From NCBI GenBank assembly GCA_963989245.1, contig OZ022346.1, forward strand, positions 8,854,231 through 8,918,230: 64,000 bases of DNA, read 5' to 3'. Shown piece by piece: positions 31,698-42,965 of the stretch (the stretch's first letter is position 1; each line of letters starts with the position of its first letter). The translations under genes and the position numbers were made by a program. The notes beneath the pieces are model-generated. The model saw only the letters and a program-made list of their open reading frames with translations, made no database searches and was not told where the DNA came from. This DNA is from Nansenia antarctica (Eukaryota > Chordata > Actinopteri > Argentiniformes > Microstomatidae).

Positions 31698-31889
31698 TGC
31701 TCTAACAGTCCCTGCTTCCATAGAGTTGATACCATTGACATTCCTGATATAAAGCTGGGACTCTCAACTCTTGCTATCCCTGTTCATATTAGTAACAGAA
31801 CAGTTAATTGCAAGTCTGAATGCTTTATACACCCCTCAAATTTAATTTCTGTACCCTGCCACACACAGCCCACACAGAGACCAAACACA

Positions 31890-32648
31890 AAACCACTCAA
31901 GCTAGCACTTTTCAATGCCAGATCCTTAGCTAATAAGTCTCTCTTAATCAACGACTTGATTAGCTCCTATGAACTAGATTTCTTATTTATCACTGAGACC
32001 TGGTTAGATAAAGATAACAAGACACCAATTCTTATTGAGTCAGCACCCCCCAATTTTAGAACCTTAGATGTCGTTAGATCCCACAAAAAAGGTGGTGGAA
32101 TCGCCTCTTTCTTCAGAGACAGGATTTTCTTCGGGGAATTTTTATCATTTGAATATCTTTCAGTTGTTTTTAAATGTTCCACTCGAATTCTTTTTATAAT
32201 TTTATACAGACCACCCCAATACTCTACTAGCTTCTTTAATGAACTTACAGAGCTTCTCTCCATCATTACTACTGAATTTAATGGTCTGATCATTGCTGGT
32301 GATTTCAATATTAATGTAGATAACTCAGAGGACAACAAAGCCAAAGAACTCTCTGTTCTGTTAGATGTTTTTGAACTTCAACAACATGTGAACCTCCCTA
32401 CTCATAATCGAGGTCACACTCTGGACCTTATCATCACCAAAGGCCTAGATATTTCAAATGTTGTTGTAACTGACATTGCCCTGTCTGACCACTGTTGCAT
32501 ATTCTTTGACGTATCTATCTTTCCTGTTATTCAAACTATGTCTAAAACTATTTCCAAACGATATATCAATGAAAAGACCAGTGCACTGTTCACACAGGCC
32601 TTTTCCCTAGCCCCCCCCCCCCCCAAACTTCTATTCCAACCTCAGTAA
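31890..32648 (+). pseudogene. LINE ORF2 endonuclease domain
   Basis: Sequence before the first Met already reads LALFNARSLANKS, so the domain starts near 31890. Then LFITETWLDKD (catalytic Glu), GGGIASFF, ILYRPPQYS, GLIIAGDFNINVD (Asp/Asn pair), HTLDLII and ALSDHCCIF (SDH, catalytic). All EEP endonuclease landmarks are present. The frame is lost at the 12-base C-run 32612-32623, where the protein changes to Pro-rich text and stops at 32648. Confidence 0.9.
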
Positions 32649-32915
32649 ATGACCTTCTACACGATTTCAACTTAAAAATCACAAAAACCATTGATGATAT
32701 TGCACCCATTAGATCCAAATGCATCTCTGGTAAGCAAAAAGCTCCCTGGAGAACTGCCCCATCCGTAAAGACCCAAAAAAGAGAATGTCGTAAAGCAGAG
32801 CGCAGATGGAGAAAAACAAACCTTCAAGTCCACTATGATATCTATAAAGAGAATCTTCAGAACTATAACTTAGAAATAAGAAGTGCCAGGCAATCATTTT
32901 TCTCTAAGATCAAAC
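32640..32915 (+). pseudogene. LINE ORF2 linker in a shifted frame
   Basis: In another frame the sequence continues with ITKTIDDIAPIRSK, KQKAPWRT and ECRKAERRWRKT, the usual endonuclease-to-reverse transcriptase linker. Another shift follows near 32910. Confidence 0.7.
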
Positions 32916-33779
32916 AATAACATCAATAATGCCCGCATCCTTTTCAGAACTGTTGACAGACTAACAAATCCCCCAACACCCATTGCTCAGGAATTTCACT
33001 CAACTAGTAAATGCAATGAGCTTGCATCCTTTTTTAACAATAAAATAGAAACCATTAGACAAGGCATTAGGTCTTCTGTGTCAGGCATGAAAAACATGTC
33101 CCCATTAACAACCCCAAATAGGGCGGACATAACAACCATGTCACAATTTAACACCATTGATTACAAGACCCTAGATAAAATCATGTCACGTCTTAAACCA
33201 TCCACCTGTGCCCTTGATGTCCTGCCAACAAGCTTTTTTAAAAACATATTTAGCTGCATGGCAGGCGAACTAATACAAATAATTAACACCTCCCTTTCAT
33301 CAGGAATCTTCCCTGAAGCCCTGAAAACTGCAGTTATTAAGCCTCTACTAAAAAAGAACGGCCTAGACCCATTTGTACTAAACAACTACAGACCCATATC
33401 AAACCTTCCATGTACAGGAAAAATTATTGAAATGGTTGCCCACGAACAACTTAGCAATTATTTGACCCTAAATGATCTCTTTGATGACTTTCAATCAGGC
33501 TTTCGCCCCCTACATAGCACTGAAACGGCCCTTAAGGTCCTTAATGACATTCGCGTAAACACAAACTCCGGAAAAATCTCAGTTTTGGTACTACTGGATC
33601 TTAGTGCTGCCTTTGACACTGTAGACCATGACATTCTAATAGATAGACTAAAAACCTGGGTAGGACTTTCGGGCACTGCCCTAAACTGGTTTAGATCCTA
33701 CCTACAGGACAGAAGCTACTATGTCTCCATTGGCAACTTTGTATCTGACCAAATTAAAATGACATGGGACACATCATAA
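32916..33779 (+). pseudogene. LINE ORF2 reverse transcriptase, N-terminal half
   Basis: Visible blocks: TAVIKPLLKKNGLDP, NYRPISNLP, QSGFRPLHSTETAL and LVLLDLSAAFDTVDHDIL (first catalytic Asp). Text then ends at SDQIKMTWDTS with a stop at 33777-33779. The conserved GVPQGS-LGP block that should follow is absent, so a deletion of roughly 60 bp removed it and shifted the frame. Confidence 0.9.
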
Positions 33780-34636
33780 AAAAGAACAAAATTGCCTACC
33801 ACAACTATGCGGATGACACTCAAATCTACATAGCCCTCTCACCGAACGACTATAGTCCCATTGACAATCTCTGTAATTGCATTGAGCAAATAAACGCCTG
33901 GATGACACAAAACTTCCTCCAACTAAACAAGGACAAAACAGAGATAATTGTATTCGGTGCACCTGACAAAAGATCGAAAGTCAGTGCAAAACTTGATTCT
34001 CTCTCTCTTCACAGTAAAAAACAGGTCAGAAATCTTGGTGTAATTCTAGACTCCGATCTAAACTTCAATAGCCACATAAACTCAATAACTAAATCAGCCT
34101 ACTATCACCTGAAAAACATAACAAGAATGAGAGGTTTCATGTCCAAGCAAGACCTTGAAAAACTCATCCATGCATTTGTTTCGAGTAGACTTGATTATTG
34201 TAATGGTCTACTAACAGGCCTATCTAAAGGAGCTGTTCGTAAATTGCAGCTCATCCAAAACGCCGCTGCTAGGGTCCTAACAAAAACAAAGAAATTTGAA
34301 CACATTACACCAATCCTGAGATCCCTGCACTGGCTACCAGTCTCTCAGAGAATTGAATTCAAAATCCTCCTAATTACATACAAATCACAAAATGGTCTTG
34401 GACCAAAATACATATCAGATCTCCTCCCACCCTATATTCCCGCAAGGTCCCTAAGGTCAGCTGAGACAAATCAGCTAATAATCCCAAGAGTAAAAACAAA
34501 ACACGGTGCAGCAGCTTTCAGTCACGCTGCTGCATGCTCCTGGAACAAACTCCCTGAAGAAATCAAACAGGCCCAAACCCTTAAAATATTTAAATCTAAG
34601 CTAAAAACCTTCATGTTTTGCACCAGTTATGATTAA
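33764..34636 (+). pseudogene. LINE ORF2 reverse transcriptase, C-terminal half
   Basis: It resumes with HNYADDTQIYIAL (catalytic Asp pair), followed by LNKDKTEIIVFG, RNLGVILDSDLNF, RLDYCNGLLTGL, LIQNAAARVLT, LHWLPVSQRIEFK and FKSKLKTFMF before TAA at 34634-34636. It overlaps the previous frame by 16 bp because of the deletion. Confidence 0.9.
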
Positions 34637-35335
34637 ACACAAACACTTCTATCAATGTCTTTTTTCCATTAACTATTGTCTTTTTAAATGTTTTATCTAT
34701 TTACTTCTTATATTTGCTTTTATTCATTGTAATTTTTATTTTCTTATGCTCCTCTTGTGGAGGGATGTGGAGGGATATGGAGTGGTGTAGAGGGATGTAG
34801 AGGGATGTAGAGGGATGTAGAGGGGTGTAGAGGGATGTAGAGGGATGTAGAGGGATGTAGAGGGATGTAGAGGGATGTAGAGGGATGTAGAGGGATGTGG
34901 AGGGATGTGGAGGGATGTAGAGGGATGTAGAGGGATGTAGAGGGATGTAGAGATATGTGGAGGGATGTGGAGGGATGTGGAGGGGTGTAGAGGGGTGTAG
35001 AGAGATGTAGAGGGATGTAGAGGGATGTAGAGGGATGTGGAGGGATGTGGAGGGATGTAGAGGATTGTAGAGGGATGTGGAGAGATGTAGAGTGATGTAC
35101 AGGGATGTGGAGGGATGTAGAGGGATGTAGAGGGATGTAGAGGGATGTGGAGGGATGTAGAGGGATGTAGAGGGATGTAGAGGGATGTAGAGGGATATGG
35201 AGGGATATGATTAAACACAAACACTTCTATCAATGTCTTTTTTCCATTAACTATTGTCTTTTTAAATGTTTTATCTATTTACTTCTTATATTTGCTTTTA
35301 TTCATTGTAATTGTTATTTTGTTATGCTCCTCTTG
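34629..35335. repeat. Duplicated LINE 3' UTR flanking a 10-bp minisatellite
   Basis: A segment of about 125 bp (TGATTAAACACAAACACTTC to TTATGCTCCTCTTG) occurs at 34630-34755 and again at 35208-35334. Between them lies an array of the 10-bp unit AGGGATGTAG (34757-35207), with GTGG, ATATG and GGGTG variants. Confidence 0.95.
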
Positions 35336-35613
35336 CTGTCTTTTTAAATAATGCATGTAAAGCACTTTGAATTGCCCCTGTTGTATGAAATGTGCTATAC
35401 AAATAAACTTGCCTTGCCTTGCCTTATGCATTGGATTTGAGACTTTAAGGCTTTTTAAGACCAGCGTGGGAACCCTGTGTAAGCTTACTAACAGGCCTGT
35501 ATTCTGAATACAAAGTGTTTGACGTAATATCCTGACTGTGGGTTACTTTGCCTGATTGAAGATCAATTCCAGTTAAATAGAGGATACAGCCAGCGCAAGT
35601 TGTCGGTGATGTG

Positions 35614-35720
35614 GACCTCTGCGGCTCAGTTGGAAGAGCACGGCGCTAACAACGCTTAAGGTTGTAGGTTCGATTCCTGCCGGGGACTAGCTATACTGAA
35701 ATGTATGCACTAAGCATGAT
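35614..35720 (+). mobile_element. tRNA-derived SINE head (tRNA-Val-like)
   Basis: GCGGCTCAGTTGGAAGAGCA is a D-arm with A box; GGTTCGATTCC at 35668 is the B box with a 5-bp T-stem (GTAGG/CCTGC). The anticodon loop CTAACAA would give anticodon AAC. The acceptor stem has two mismatches and no CCA-compatible end. CTGAAATGTATGCACTAA follows, as in teleost tRNA-derived SINEs. A pseudogene/SINE is more likely than a working tRNA gene. Confidence 0.7.
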
Positions 35721-36260
35721 CTGAATGGCATTATGTTATGAGTTATGCAGCGTTAACTGGGTGGATGAGGAGAGCTAGCCTATGGCTTCAGAGGGTGGCT
35801 TTGCACTGTGCTGCCTCTGACCTAAAGTAACCCCGTTCCCTCGCTACCTCCAAGTCCAATGTCCTGTGCATCTTATCAGTCAGTTTACCTTTGTCCAAAT
35901 GGGGATCTCACAAAGACTGACACAGAATTAATTGAAAGAGGCAGTCAGTCACAATCGTGAATCTTCTCTAGACCTTGAATTCCTGAAATGAATTCCAAAA
36001 ACCTAAATGGAAGCATGTGTTGGACAGAGACGTGGACATTTTCTGGATTCTTTTGTGTGCGAGTCCATCTTATATCTGAGATAGCCTATGCCCTTTACTT
36101 CATTCTGAGCCTTGTCATGAGAGCTACAAGGAACACTCCCCTAGTTTCTAAACATAGGATTGTTACTTAACAAGTTGAAGCTCTTAAGTGAAGAAACTGT
36201 CATATGTTAACTAAGTTTCAGTACCGTGTTTGATGGTGAGCACATGTCTGAGTGTATTTC
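35721..36260. other. No gene seen
   Basis: Single-copy-looking sequence. The 60-codon frame at 35988-36170 has no recognisable content. Confidence 0.4.
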
Positions 36261-36275
36261 TGGGTTCTTGTGTGC

Positions 36276-36408
<133 letters not shown>

Positions 36409-37243
36409 ATCTGAAAGGCGTCGCTACCATTCAGTAAACAGAACATATTTCCAACAGAGAAGCAAAAGGGGTTAGCAAGCAAATCGGGTGGGAAATGGAG
36501 GTTTCCCATAATCTCACACCATCAGCGGATGCGACACTCCTTGTAAAGCAAAAAGAAGGTCTTCCATACTCAGCATCCAACAACCGTGTGAAAGCAGGAC
36601 ACTTTACTGATTTTTGACATCATGTCAAGAAGTTTGTTTTCCATTGACCTATTGAGGGTAGCAATGTCGTAAGGGTCCCCAAATGTTTTGGGTGTGACAC
36701 TAACATAATGCATGGTAATCAAAAGAGAACATATAGAGGAAGTCCTATATTGGCTAGGTATAGGCTAGTACCAGGGTTTCCGTTAGAAAAATTTGCCGCC
36801 GGACATCGTGTCCGGGAAGATTTCGATTTACCGGACAAACGTGAATTATTCCGGTCATCATATTAAAATATAATAATTTTTTTTTTTTTCAAAATCATAT
36901 TTTTTTTTCTCCAAATCTAATATAGCTGTTTGTCGCGGTGATTACTGTTGTGTAGCGGCCTATATATGCCATTTAATGTCTATTTCTCATCCGATACGAT
37001 TAGATGCGAGCTATATAATAATATAACATGATTCGCATGCGCGCTATGCCATTATGTCCAGCGCTGAACGGGCGCCTCACTGGGAACTGAACAGACAGCA
37101 TCGATCAATGAACGGACTCCACATTACGTTAACTTAAGTTTGTTAAATTGTTTGGGATTAATGTGAGTTTTCAATTTTCTCTTTCCAGTTTTACCCTTTT
37201 TAATTTTTTTTATCAATAAAACAACGTCATTTCTATAACCAGG

Positions 37244-37401
37244 GGGGTGTTCCATCGACGTCGCTGGAGGAAAGTCTGGGCTTGTTTTGACAAGTCTCGC
37301 GAGATCTATCAAGATATGCCTGGATCTTTTTAAGAGTCTCGCGGGACTTGGCGAAGTGGGCCTAGGTTTCCCTTTGGCGACGTTGATGGAACACCCCCCA
37401 G
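37244..37401. mobile_element. Palindromic MITE (GGGGGGTGTTCCATC)
   Basis: The left end GGGGGGTGTTCCATCGACGT and the inverted right end GGGGGGTGTTCCATCAACGT share about 26 bp. Length about 158 bp. The interior contains GTCTCGCGAGA/GTCTCGCGGGA motifs. Target duplication not resolved. Confidence 0.8.
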
Positions 37402-37883
37402 GTCTCGCTGGTTGGGAAGGCATTTTCGTTTAGCTGCCTGTCAAATCATACTTAGGGGATAGCCCTGTAAGCTCATACGGGTCTGTATGTCGTCCTGAAG
37501 ACCGGCTGTTAGATCATATAGCTGAAGTTTGTCTCCATCTTACAACACTACATTACATTGTTAGCAGGCTCATAAAACAAGCCGTGTTAGTTGACTAGCG
37601 ATGTGTCATTGATTTTCGACAACGCGGAAATGTATTCACATTTTTCGAAAGAAAAGTCAAAGCATTAGAACGTAGAACGGAACATCGCACGCGCGCGGAA
37701 AGCCACCGGCCCCGATTTGGCCAGAACTTTTTTTTCCGTCAGGAGATTTTCTTTTTGTTGCTTGAATCCCTGGGCTCCCCCGCACACCGTGATTTAATTC
37801 GCACACTGTCTTAGTGTAAATGTTGTCCGTTTCGTTTGTTATCCTTGTTATTGTGCGATAAAGATAAGGCTTTCCGCTTCGGG

Positions 37884-38064
37884 CCACCATTTTCAGCTGG
37901 GCACCGGACACACACACACTGGTGCACGCGCGGCACTGCCCGAGAGAGAAGGACCCGCCCCCTTTGGTTAGCCTATAGGCTGGCTGGAGGGGGCGGGTCC
38001 TTCTCTCTCGGGCAGTGTGTGTGTGTGGGTGTGTGTGTGTTTGGTGCTCAGCTGAGAATGGTGG
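37884..38064. repeat. Long hairpin palindrome
   Basis: The inner arms CACTGCCCGAGAGAGAAGGA plus CCCGCCCCC (from 37934) and their perfect inverse ending at 38018 flank a spacer of about 25 bp. Outer arms extend the pairing imperfectly through CA/TG runs to CCACCAT (37884) and ATGGTGG (38064). Confidence 0.9.
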
Positions 38065-38176
38065 TGATTATTTTCACCGGACATTTTGTCCGACGAGTTT
38101 TCAGTTTGTCGGACTTCAACAAATGTTACCGGACAAAGACCGGGAATTACCGGTTAACGGAAACCCTGGCTAGTAC

Positions 38177-38630
38177 ATTAGGCTACATGTAATTCAAAGG
38201 GGTCTGAAGAATAGTCTCAATAAAACTCACCTGGGCTGGATATATCACTCATCTGTAACCACCAGGATGGTGCTGATGTCAAACTGATGGCTGTGGGTGG
38301 GGGGGGGGGGGGGGGGGAAACAGAGGCACACAGACAGTGAGACAGATTTGCCTTTGGTTTGGTTATGAACTTTGTAGCTAAATCAGTACAGCCATTCACA
38401 TCATGAGTCATTGACCAAATGACAAATAACGGTGACAATAATAAACGTTATCCAACAAATCAAATCTAGGAAAAGGTACCTAACGTGGTTATCTAGCTAG
38501 CGTATGATCAGATGACAACAGAAGGTCGCACATGAAGCAATCTCGTTGTTTCGTAATTCGTGACCACCACCACAACTCTTTAGTAGCCAGCAGCTTGTTT
38601 TCTGTTGACACATTTCACACTGGAGGGGTT
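38177..38630. other. No gene assigned
   Basis: Contains a G-run at 38299-38318. A possible minus-strand exon at 38231-38290 is discussed as a finding; it is not strong enough to list as a gene. Confidence 0.3.
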
Positions 38631-38917
38631 GCGTTCGTCAATTCGCTCTGAGAGCGCCGGAGCGCAACGCTGGGTCGGACGTCATAAAGGGACCGGGTCA
38701 TTCGATTGGACGAGAGGCGTTCCATGAGTTCTGATCAGACTCTGATCAGATCGATGGAGCGTGACGTCATTCCGTGACACTCACACTCTGCGTGGCTGCG
38801 TTGTCAATTCGCTGTGGAATTCTCATCAACACTCATGGAACGCCTGTTGTCCAATCAATGACGTGGAACCCAGTGTGCGCTCCGGCGCTCTCAGAGTGAT
38901 TTTTATTTTACGAACGC
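38631..38917. mobile_element. Fold-back MITE (GCGTTCGT..AGAGCGCCGGAGCG)
   Basis: The left arm GCGTTCGTCAATTCGCTCTG with AGAGCGCCGGAGCGCA is mirrored by TGCGCTCCGGCGCTCTCAGA and ACGAACGC at the right. A second inner pair, GGCGTTCCATGAGT and ACTCATGGAACGCC, continues the fold. Confidence 0.8.
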
Positions 38918-39052
38918 TGATTTTTAATCGTTGATTAAACAAAGAAAGTAGCGAACACATTATGTTTATCTCTTCTCTTGCAGTTATCCCTTTAAAAAAA
39001 TAATTTTTACAAATGGGTGTTTGTTGGACCATAGGCGGCGCTAGGCGGCGCC

Positions 39053-39601
39053 CCCCTCCCCTCTCTGGAGGAGCTGTACAACACACGCTGTCTCAGGAGG
39101 GCCTCCAAGATCTCCAGGGACCCGACCCACCCTGGGCACGTACACTTTGTCAGGCTGCCCTCGAACAGGAGGTACAGGACCCCGGCCGCTAAGACAAACA
39201 GACTGAAGAACTGCTTCTACCACAGGGCCGTCAAGGCCCTGAACACAGAAAAGGCCTAAGTTCTGGGCTCAGGACAGTCCGGACGGATTGTATGGCAGCT
39301 AGTGCTGAGGCACAAACATGTACATTTCAAGCCTGCAAACTGTGACACTTTAAAATAACGTGAAAAAATACTTTTGTGCAATATGACAACCCTAGTTGAC
39401 TATCTGTGCAGTATAGTACAGTGGATTGTGTACATAGCCTTTATTGATGTAAACCAGCTCCCTACCTTCTTGTGATTTTATGCTTTTTCTAAAAAAATAA
39501 ATAAAAAAAAACTTTCCTAACACCAGGGGAGCCACCCCTCCTAAATTTCGTTGTTTGGTACCTGTACTGTAGCAATGACAAATAAAGTCCATTCCATTCA
39601 T
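39053..39601 (+). mobile_element. LINE 3' end (Nimb/I-like)
   Basis: The frame ELYNTRCLRRASKISRDPTH then FVRLPSNRRYRTPAAKTNRL and FYHRAVKALN ends at TAA about 39258. This L-P-S-x-R-R-Y-R pattern closes the polyprotein of several I/Nimb-type LINEs (family knowledge; clade tentative). The UTR ends CAATGACAAATAAAGTCCAT and (ATTC)n. The UTR recurs at 56098-56375. Confidence 0.75.
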
Positions 39602-39799
39602 TCCGCTAGGCGGCGCTAGGCGGCGCTAGGCGGCGATAATCAAGGCATTGATTTGGTCTCAGCTACATTTACAGTAGAAGAAGAAGACATATTTCTGGCG
39701 CCAAGAATATTCTAATGTCATTTAACTCCGCCATTAACTAAGAAAATAACACCACCGCTCATTCAGTTTGTTTTGTTTTGTGTTTTAACGGTGTTAATT

Positions 39800-39859
39800 A
39801 TGTCTGTCATTTGTGCAGCGATCGGCTGCACCAAAAGTTTGTCGAGGGGTCAGAAATGA
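39800..39859 (+). pseudogene. THAP-like start, truncated
   Basis: ATG 39800 opens MSVICAAIGCTKSLSRGQK and stops at TGA 39857-39859. C-A-A-x-G-C-T soon after the start is a THAP-domain opening. A donor-like GTAAGTC follows at 39868. Probably a remnant of a THAP-bearing DNA element. Confidence 0.35.
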
Positions 39860-41540
39860 GGTATTATAGGTAAGTCGTGCATCATATCTGGCTAAACTAC
39901 CACTATTCAATAGTCTATTGTAACTTGTAGCTGCCTATTCCATTGTTGTCTGCGGGATGCTGGTGTTCCAGACATCGTGACGTTAGAATTATAAGGTTCT
40001 ATCTCAATTTTTGTCAAAATTGAGTTTTTTTACATAATCATAATACTTCCACTAACGGTGGATCAGTATATCTGCGATTGAAATAAATCAGGCGATCAGA
40101 CAACTCGGGATAGGTAAATGGTTATGGTTACAAAGAGCATATAACTACAGTACAGGCTCATCACAGTTGGGCCTAATGCCGTAGTATAGCCTTTACACTG
40201 ATGCTCAAATCTGAATGCAACTCACATCACAATGCAACACGACTTTCTATAGGCTAATTATTTCCATCATAAACGGCCTGAGACTACATGCTAAACCATA
40301 ACAAAGGGGGAAAATGCACATACTGTATACTACAATAAAACAAGCTCAATACCAACCAAGTCTAATAACGACGGTTGCAGGCATATAAGAATAAGAACAT
40401 ATTTTCTGTCAGCATTAATGAAGCGTACTACAGGTATTATGGAAATAAACAGCGCTAGCTCTCTCTTTGCCGCTCTGCTCACCTTCGTGATGCTGTATCA
40501 GAGGCTATAGCCCTGTGATGCTGTATCAGACGTAGGCTATAGCCCTGTGCATCACACAGTTTACCTCAGCCACAGCCTCATATTAGCCCCAAATAATCAT
40601 AAGTAAGCCTTACCTTTAGCAGAACTTATTTTTTCTTGATTTTACGCAGGCAAAGTCGTTTACTAAATCCTCAAAGTCCACTATAGTTGCACTATAGTTC
40701 TCTCTCAACGCTTTGGCAGAGTCAGTCCGACAACTCCATCTAGTACTGGACAGTGGTTTTAGAGTCCTGCTCATGTTGAGGGTTGATTGGGAGTGGAGGT
40801 TTGGCTGATGATCTAATTAGTGGGGACAAGCCTCACCTGCAGCGGAGAGCACGCTGTGCTCGAGCTGTGGGGGCGGGGGAGGGCGTGTGTGGAGGCCCAG
40901 CCGTAACACTGGGGGGGGGGGGGGGCACTTACACCAAACTCGCAATTATTTATCTTTTTATACACAATAGCCTAAATATAACCGTTAGTTTTGTACCTGT
41001 GTGGATGACTTCCAGTAAATATAGCCTATATTTAAAAAATGTGCGCAAAATATTTTAAAGGTCTCTTCATTGTCCGAATAATTTGGTGCCCCCCCATTGG
41101 CTGGTGCCCCCCCATTGGCTGGTGCCCCAGGGCATTCACCCGATGCAATATATGGATAATCCGGGCTTGACAGGGGATAGGCTAGGCGGGATAGGCTAGG
41201 AGGCTACCATAGGCAACCTTTACCACTCAAAGAGCCATTTGGACCCGTTTCCCACAGTAAAGAAAACACTGGGAGCCACAAAACCCTTTTGACATTTAAA
41301 CTGAAACAACTTTGTTGTGCAGCTGGAGATCAGAATATGTGCTTTCCAGTCCCTCCAGTAACGAACGGAACTGACGGTGATTTAAACCTTTTGCCCTTAT
41401 TTTATTGACAATCTGAATGACAACATTCATTACTTCTGTGCATTCCGGAGGAAATGTTTGAGCACACAGTGCCTCTTGGTGCAGGATGCAGTGAAAAGTC
41501 AGCAGCTTTCTGTCCAGCGACTTCTGCAGTAAAGCCACAA

Positions 41541-42965
41541 ATCAAATCAAATCAAATCAAATTGTATTTGTATAGCGCATTTCTTACAAGATGCAACTCA
41601 ATGCGCTTCACACAATGAAAATGTTCAGTCAATCAGTCAATCAATCAATCAATGCTGACAGAGCCGCGAGCAGGCAAAAGTAAAAACCTGTACACTATGT
41701 AGCCAGGAAAAATTCCCTTGCAGCCCTCTACCAATAGAGCGACTACTAGCCAGTTTGCCTACCAGTACCCAGCGGTGGGCCCCCACACCCCCCCCCCCCC
41801 AGGGAGCCCCCGCCGCCCCACGCACCCAGCCCGCCCCACCACCAACACACCCGGCCCAGCCAAGCAAGCACAGACCCAAGGGGCCCCGCACAAGGACGGC
41901 CAAGCAGGTGCCCGGCGGCGGAACAGACCAGGCACACGGGGAAGCCGGGGGGCCCCAAGGGGAGGCCAAGGACCACCGGCACAAAGCAAGCAAGCAAGGG
42001 CAAAAACCTGTACACCATGTATCCAGGAAAAATTCCTTGCATATTATCGGCGTACACACTGTCCATAAATTTAGTGTTATATCTGCATCGTTCTGCATCC
42101 AGCATGGTCATAGGTCCTGCCAAAAGAGAATCTTAAGCACAGTTATGATGCAACAACACAATAAAGACAATAAAGATGACAGCAATACAACCTGATGGTG
42201 GTCCTGGTACACCCTTGTACCGGTTCCAATACTGCTCTGGGTGCTATTGGGAGCTGACAGTGCCTCATCAGCACCCGGGTCCATTTTCCTGTCAACACAA
42301 ATCTCAAAACACGAGTATGGTGTAATGGTCTAGTGATCCTAGTTCTATAATGTCCAATGTCTCCCTTAGTATCAAAAGGCGACATTGAATAAGTAGGTTT
42401 TGAGGTCACGCTTAAAAATGTCCTGAGTTTTAGACAACCTCAGGCCCTCAGGTAGGGTGTTCCACAATTTAGGAGCATATATGCTAAAAGCTGATCCTCC
42501 AAATCTCTTTGTCCTAGCCTCTGGCACTATTAAAGGTTCCGTGCCACTAGACCGTAGGGGTCTAGCTGGTGTGTATCTTATGAGTATGTCCACCATGTAA
42601 TTGGGTGCATCACAGTGGAGTGATTTATAGACTAGTAAAAGGATCTTAAAGTCTATTCTATGACTGACAGGGAGCCAGTGTAGTGATCTCAAGACAGGTG
42701 TAATGTGCGCTCTTCGTTTGGTCCTAGTAAGGACACGAGCAGCAGCATTTTGAACCATTTGTAGTCTATTAATCATTTTTTTGGGGAGACCTGTCAAGAG
42801 AGCATTACAGTAATCTAGCCTACTAGTAACAAACGCATGCATTAATTTTTCAGTGTCTGCCTGGGAGAGAAATGATTGTACCTTAGTGATGTTTCTTAGA
42901 TGGTAGAAGGATGTTTTAATAGTATTATTAATATGAGTTTCAAAATTTAGATCTGGGTTCAGTAT
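41541..42965 (-). mobile_element. L2-type LINE, 5' truncated, antisense
   Basis: On the minus strand a frame (ending 42372) reads NPDLNFETHINNTIKTSFYH, RLDYCNALLTGLPKKM, MVQNAAARVLTRTKRR, LHWLPVSHRIDFKILL, KLWNTLPEGLR and FKRDLKTYLFN. The UTR includes a GC-rich stretch (41775-41995) and ends with ATGCGCTATACAAATACAAT and (TTTGA)n. Truncation begins after the catalytic YADD region, so no catalytic residues remain. Confidence 0.9.

Larger units (their letters stand above)
29973..35424 (+). mobile_element. L2-type LINE with esterase ORF1, near full length
   Basis: Order: ORF1 N-terminal region (30097-30638), esterase part of ORF1 (30654-31697), endonuclease (about 31890-32648), reverse transcriptase in two frames (32883-34636), and a 3' UTR with an internal duplication and minisatellite. 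It ends TGCTATACAAATAAACTTGC with (CTTGC)n. Two-ORF organisation with an esterase is known from zebrafish L2-1-type elements. TTATGC occurs on both sides (29964-29969 and 35424-35429), a possible short target duplication. Confidence 0.9.
29840..35477. mobile_element. DNA element interrupted by the L2-type LINE
   Basis: The left part (29850-29972: TTTCCTTGCAGGATCTCATT and AATTTTTAGACCAAATAACT) and right part (35425-35477: TTTAAGGCTTTTTAAGACCA, GCGTGGGAACCCTG) align to the uninterrupted copy at 26045-26240. The LINE fills the gap between them. Confidence 0.8.
36772..38168. mobile_element. Non-autonomous hAT (CAGGGTTTCCGTTA), 1397 bp
   Basis: The left end is CAGGGTTTCCGTTAGAAAAA and the inverted right end CAGGGTTTCCGTTAACCGGT. 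The duplication GCTAGTAC is exact (36764-36771 and 38169-38176). Subterminal regions are full of CCGGACA motifs in both orientations. The interior contains a palindromic MITE (37244-37401), a segment shared with the hAT at 60530 (37556-37665), and a 181-bp palindrome (37884-38064). Confidence 0.95.
39020..41165. mobile_element. Decayed DNA element around a LINE tail (tentative)
   Basis: TAGGCGGCGC repeats occur at 39032-39052 and 39606-39637, on both sides of a LINE fragment, so the LINE entered this sequence. Downstream, GTGCCCCCCCATTGGCTG is duplicated at 41083-41119, followed by GGTGCCCCAGGGCATTCACC, which looks like a DNA-element terminus. A THAP-like start lies inside (39800). Exact ends and target duplication were not found. 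Confidence 0.35.

Noticed and set aside
34736..35233. 165- and 158-codon minus-strand frames rich in Ser/Leu/Pro/His
   Set aside because: A 10-bp unit has no stop codon in these frames; the array lies in a LINE 3' UTR.
35614..35687. Functional tRNA-Val (AAC) gene
   Set aside because: Two acceptor-stem mismatches, a weak anticodon stem, and a SINE-type continuation point to a tRNA-derived SINE.
41718..42195. GC-rich frames on both strands near 41.7-42.2 kb
   Set aside because: They lie in the 3' UTR of an antisense LINE, are rich in Pro/Gly/Arg, and overlap each other in several frames.
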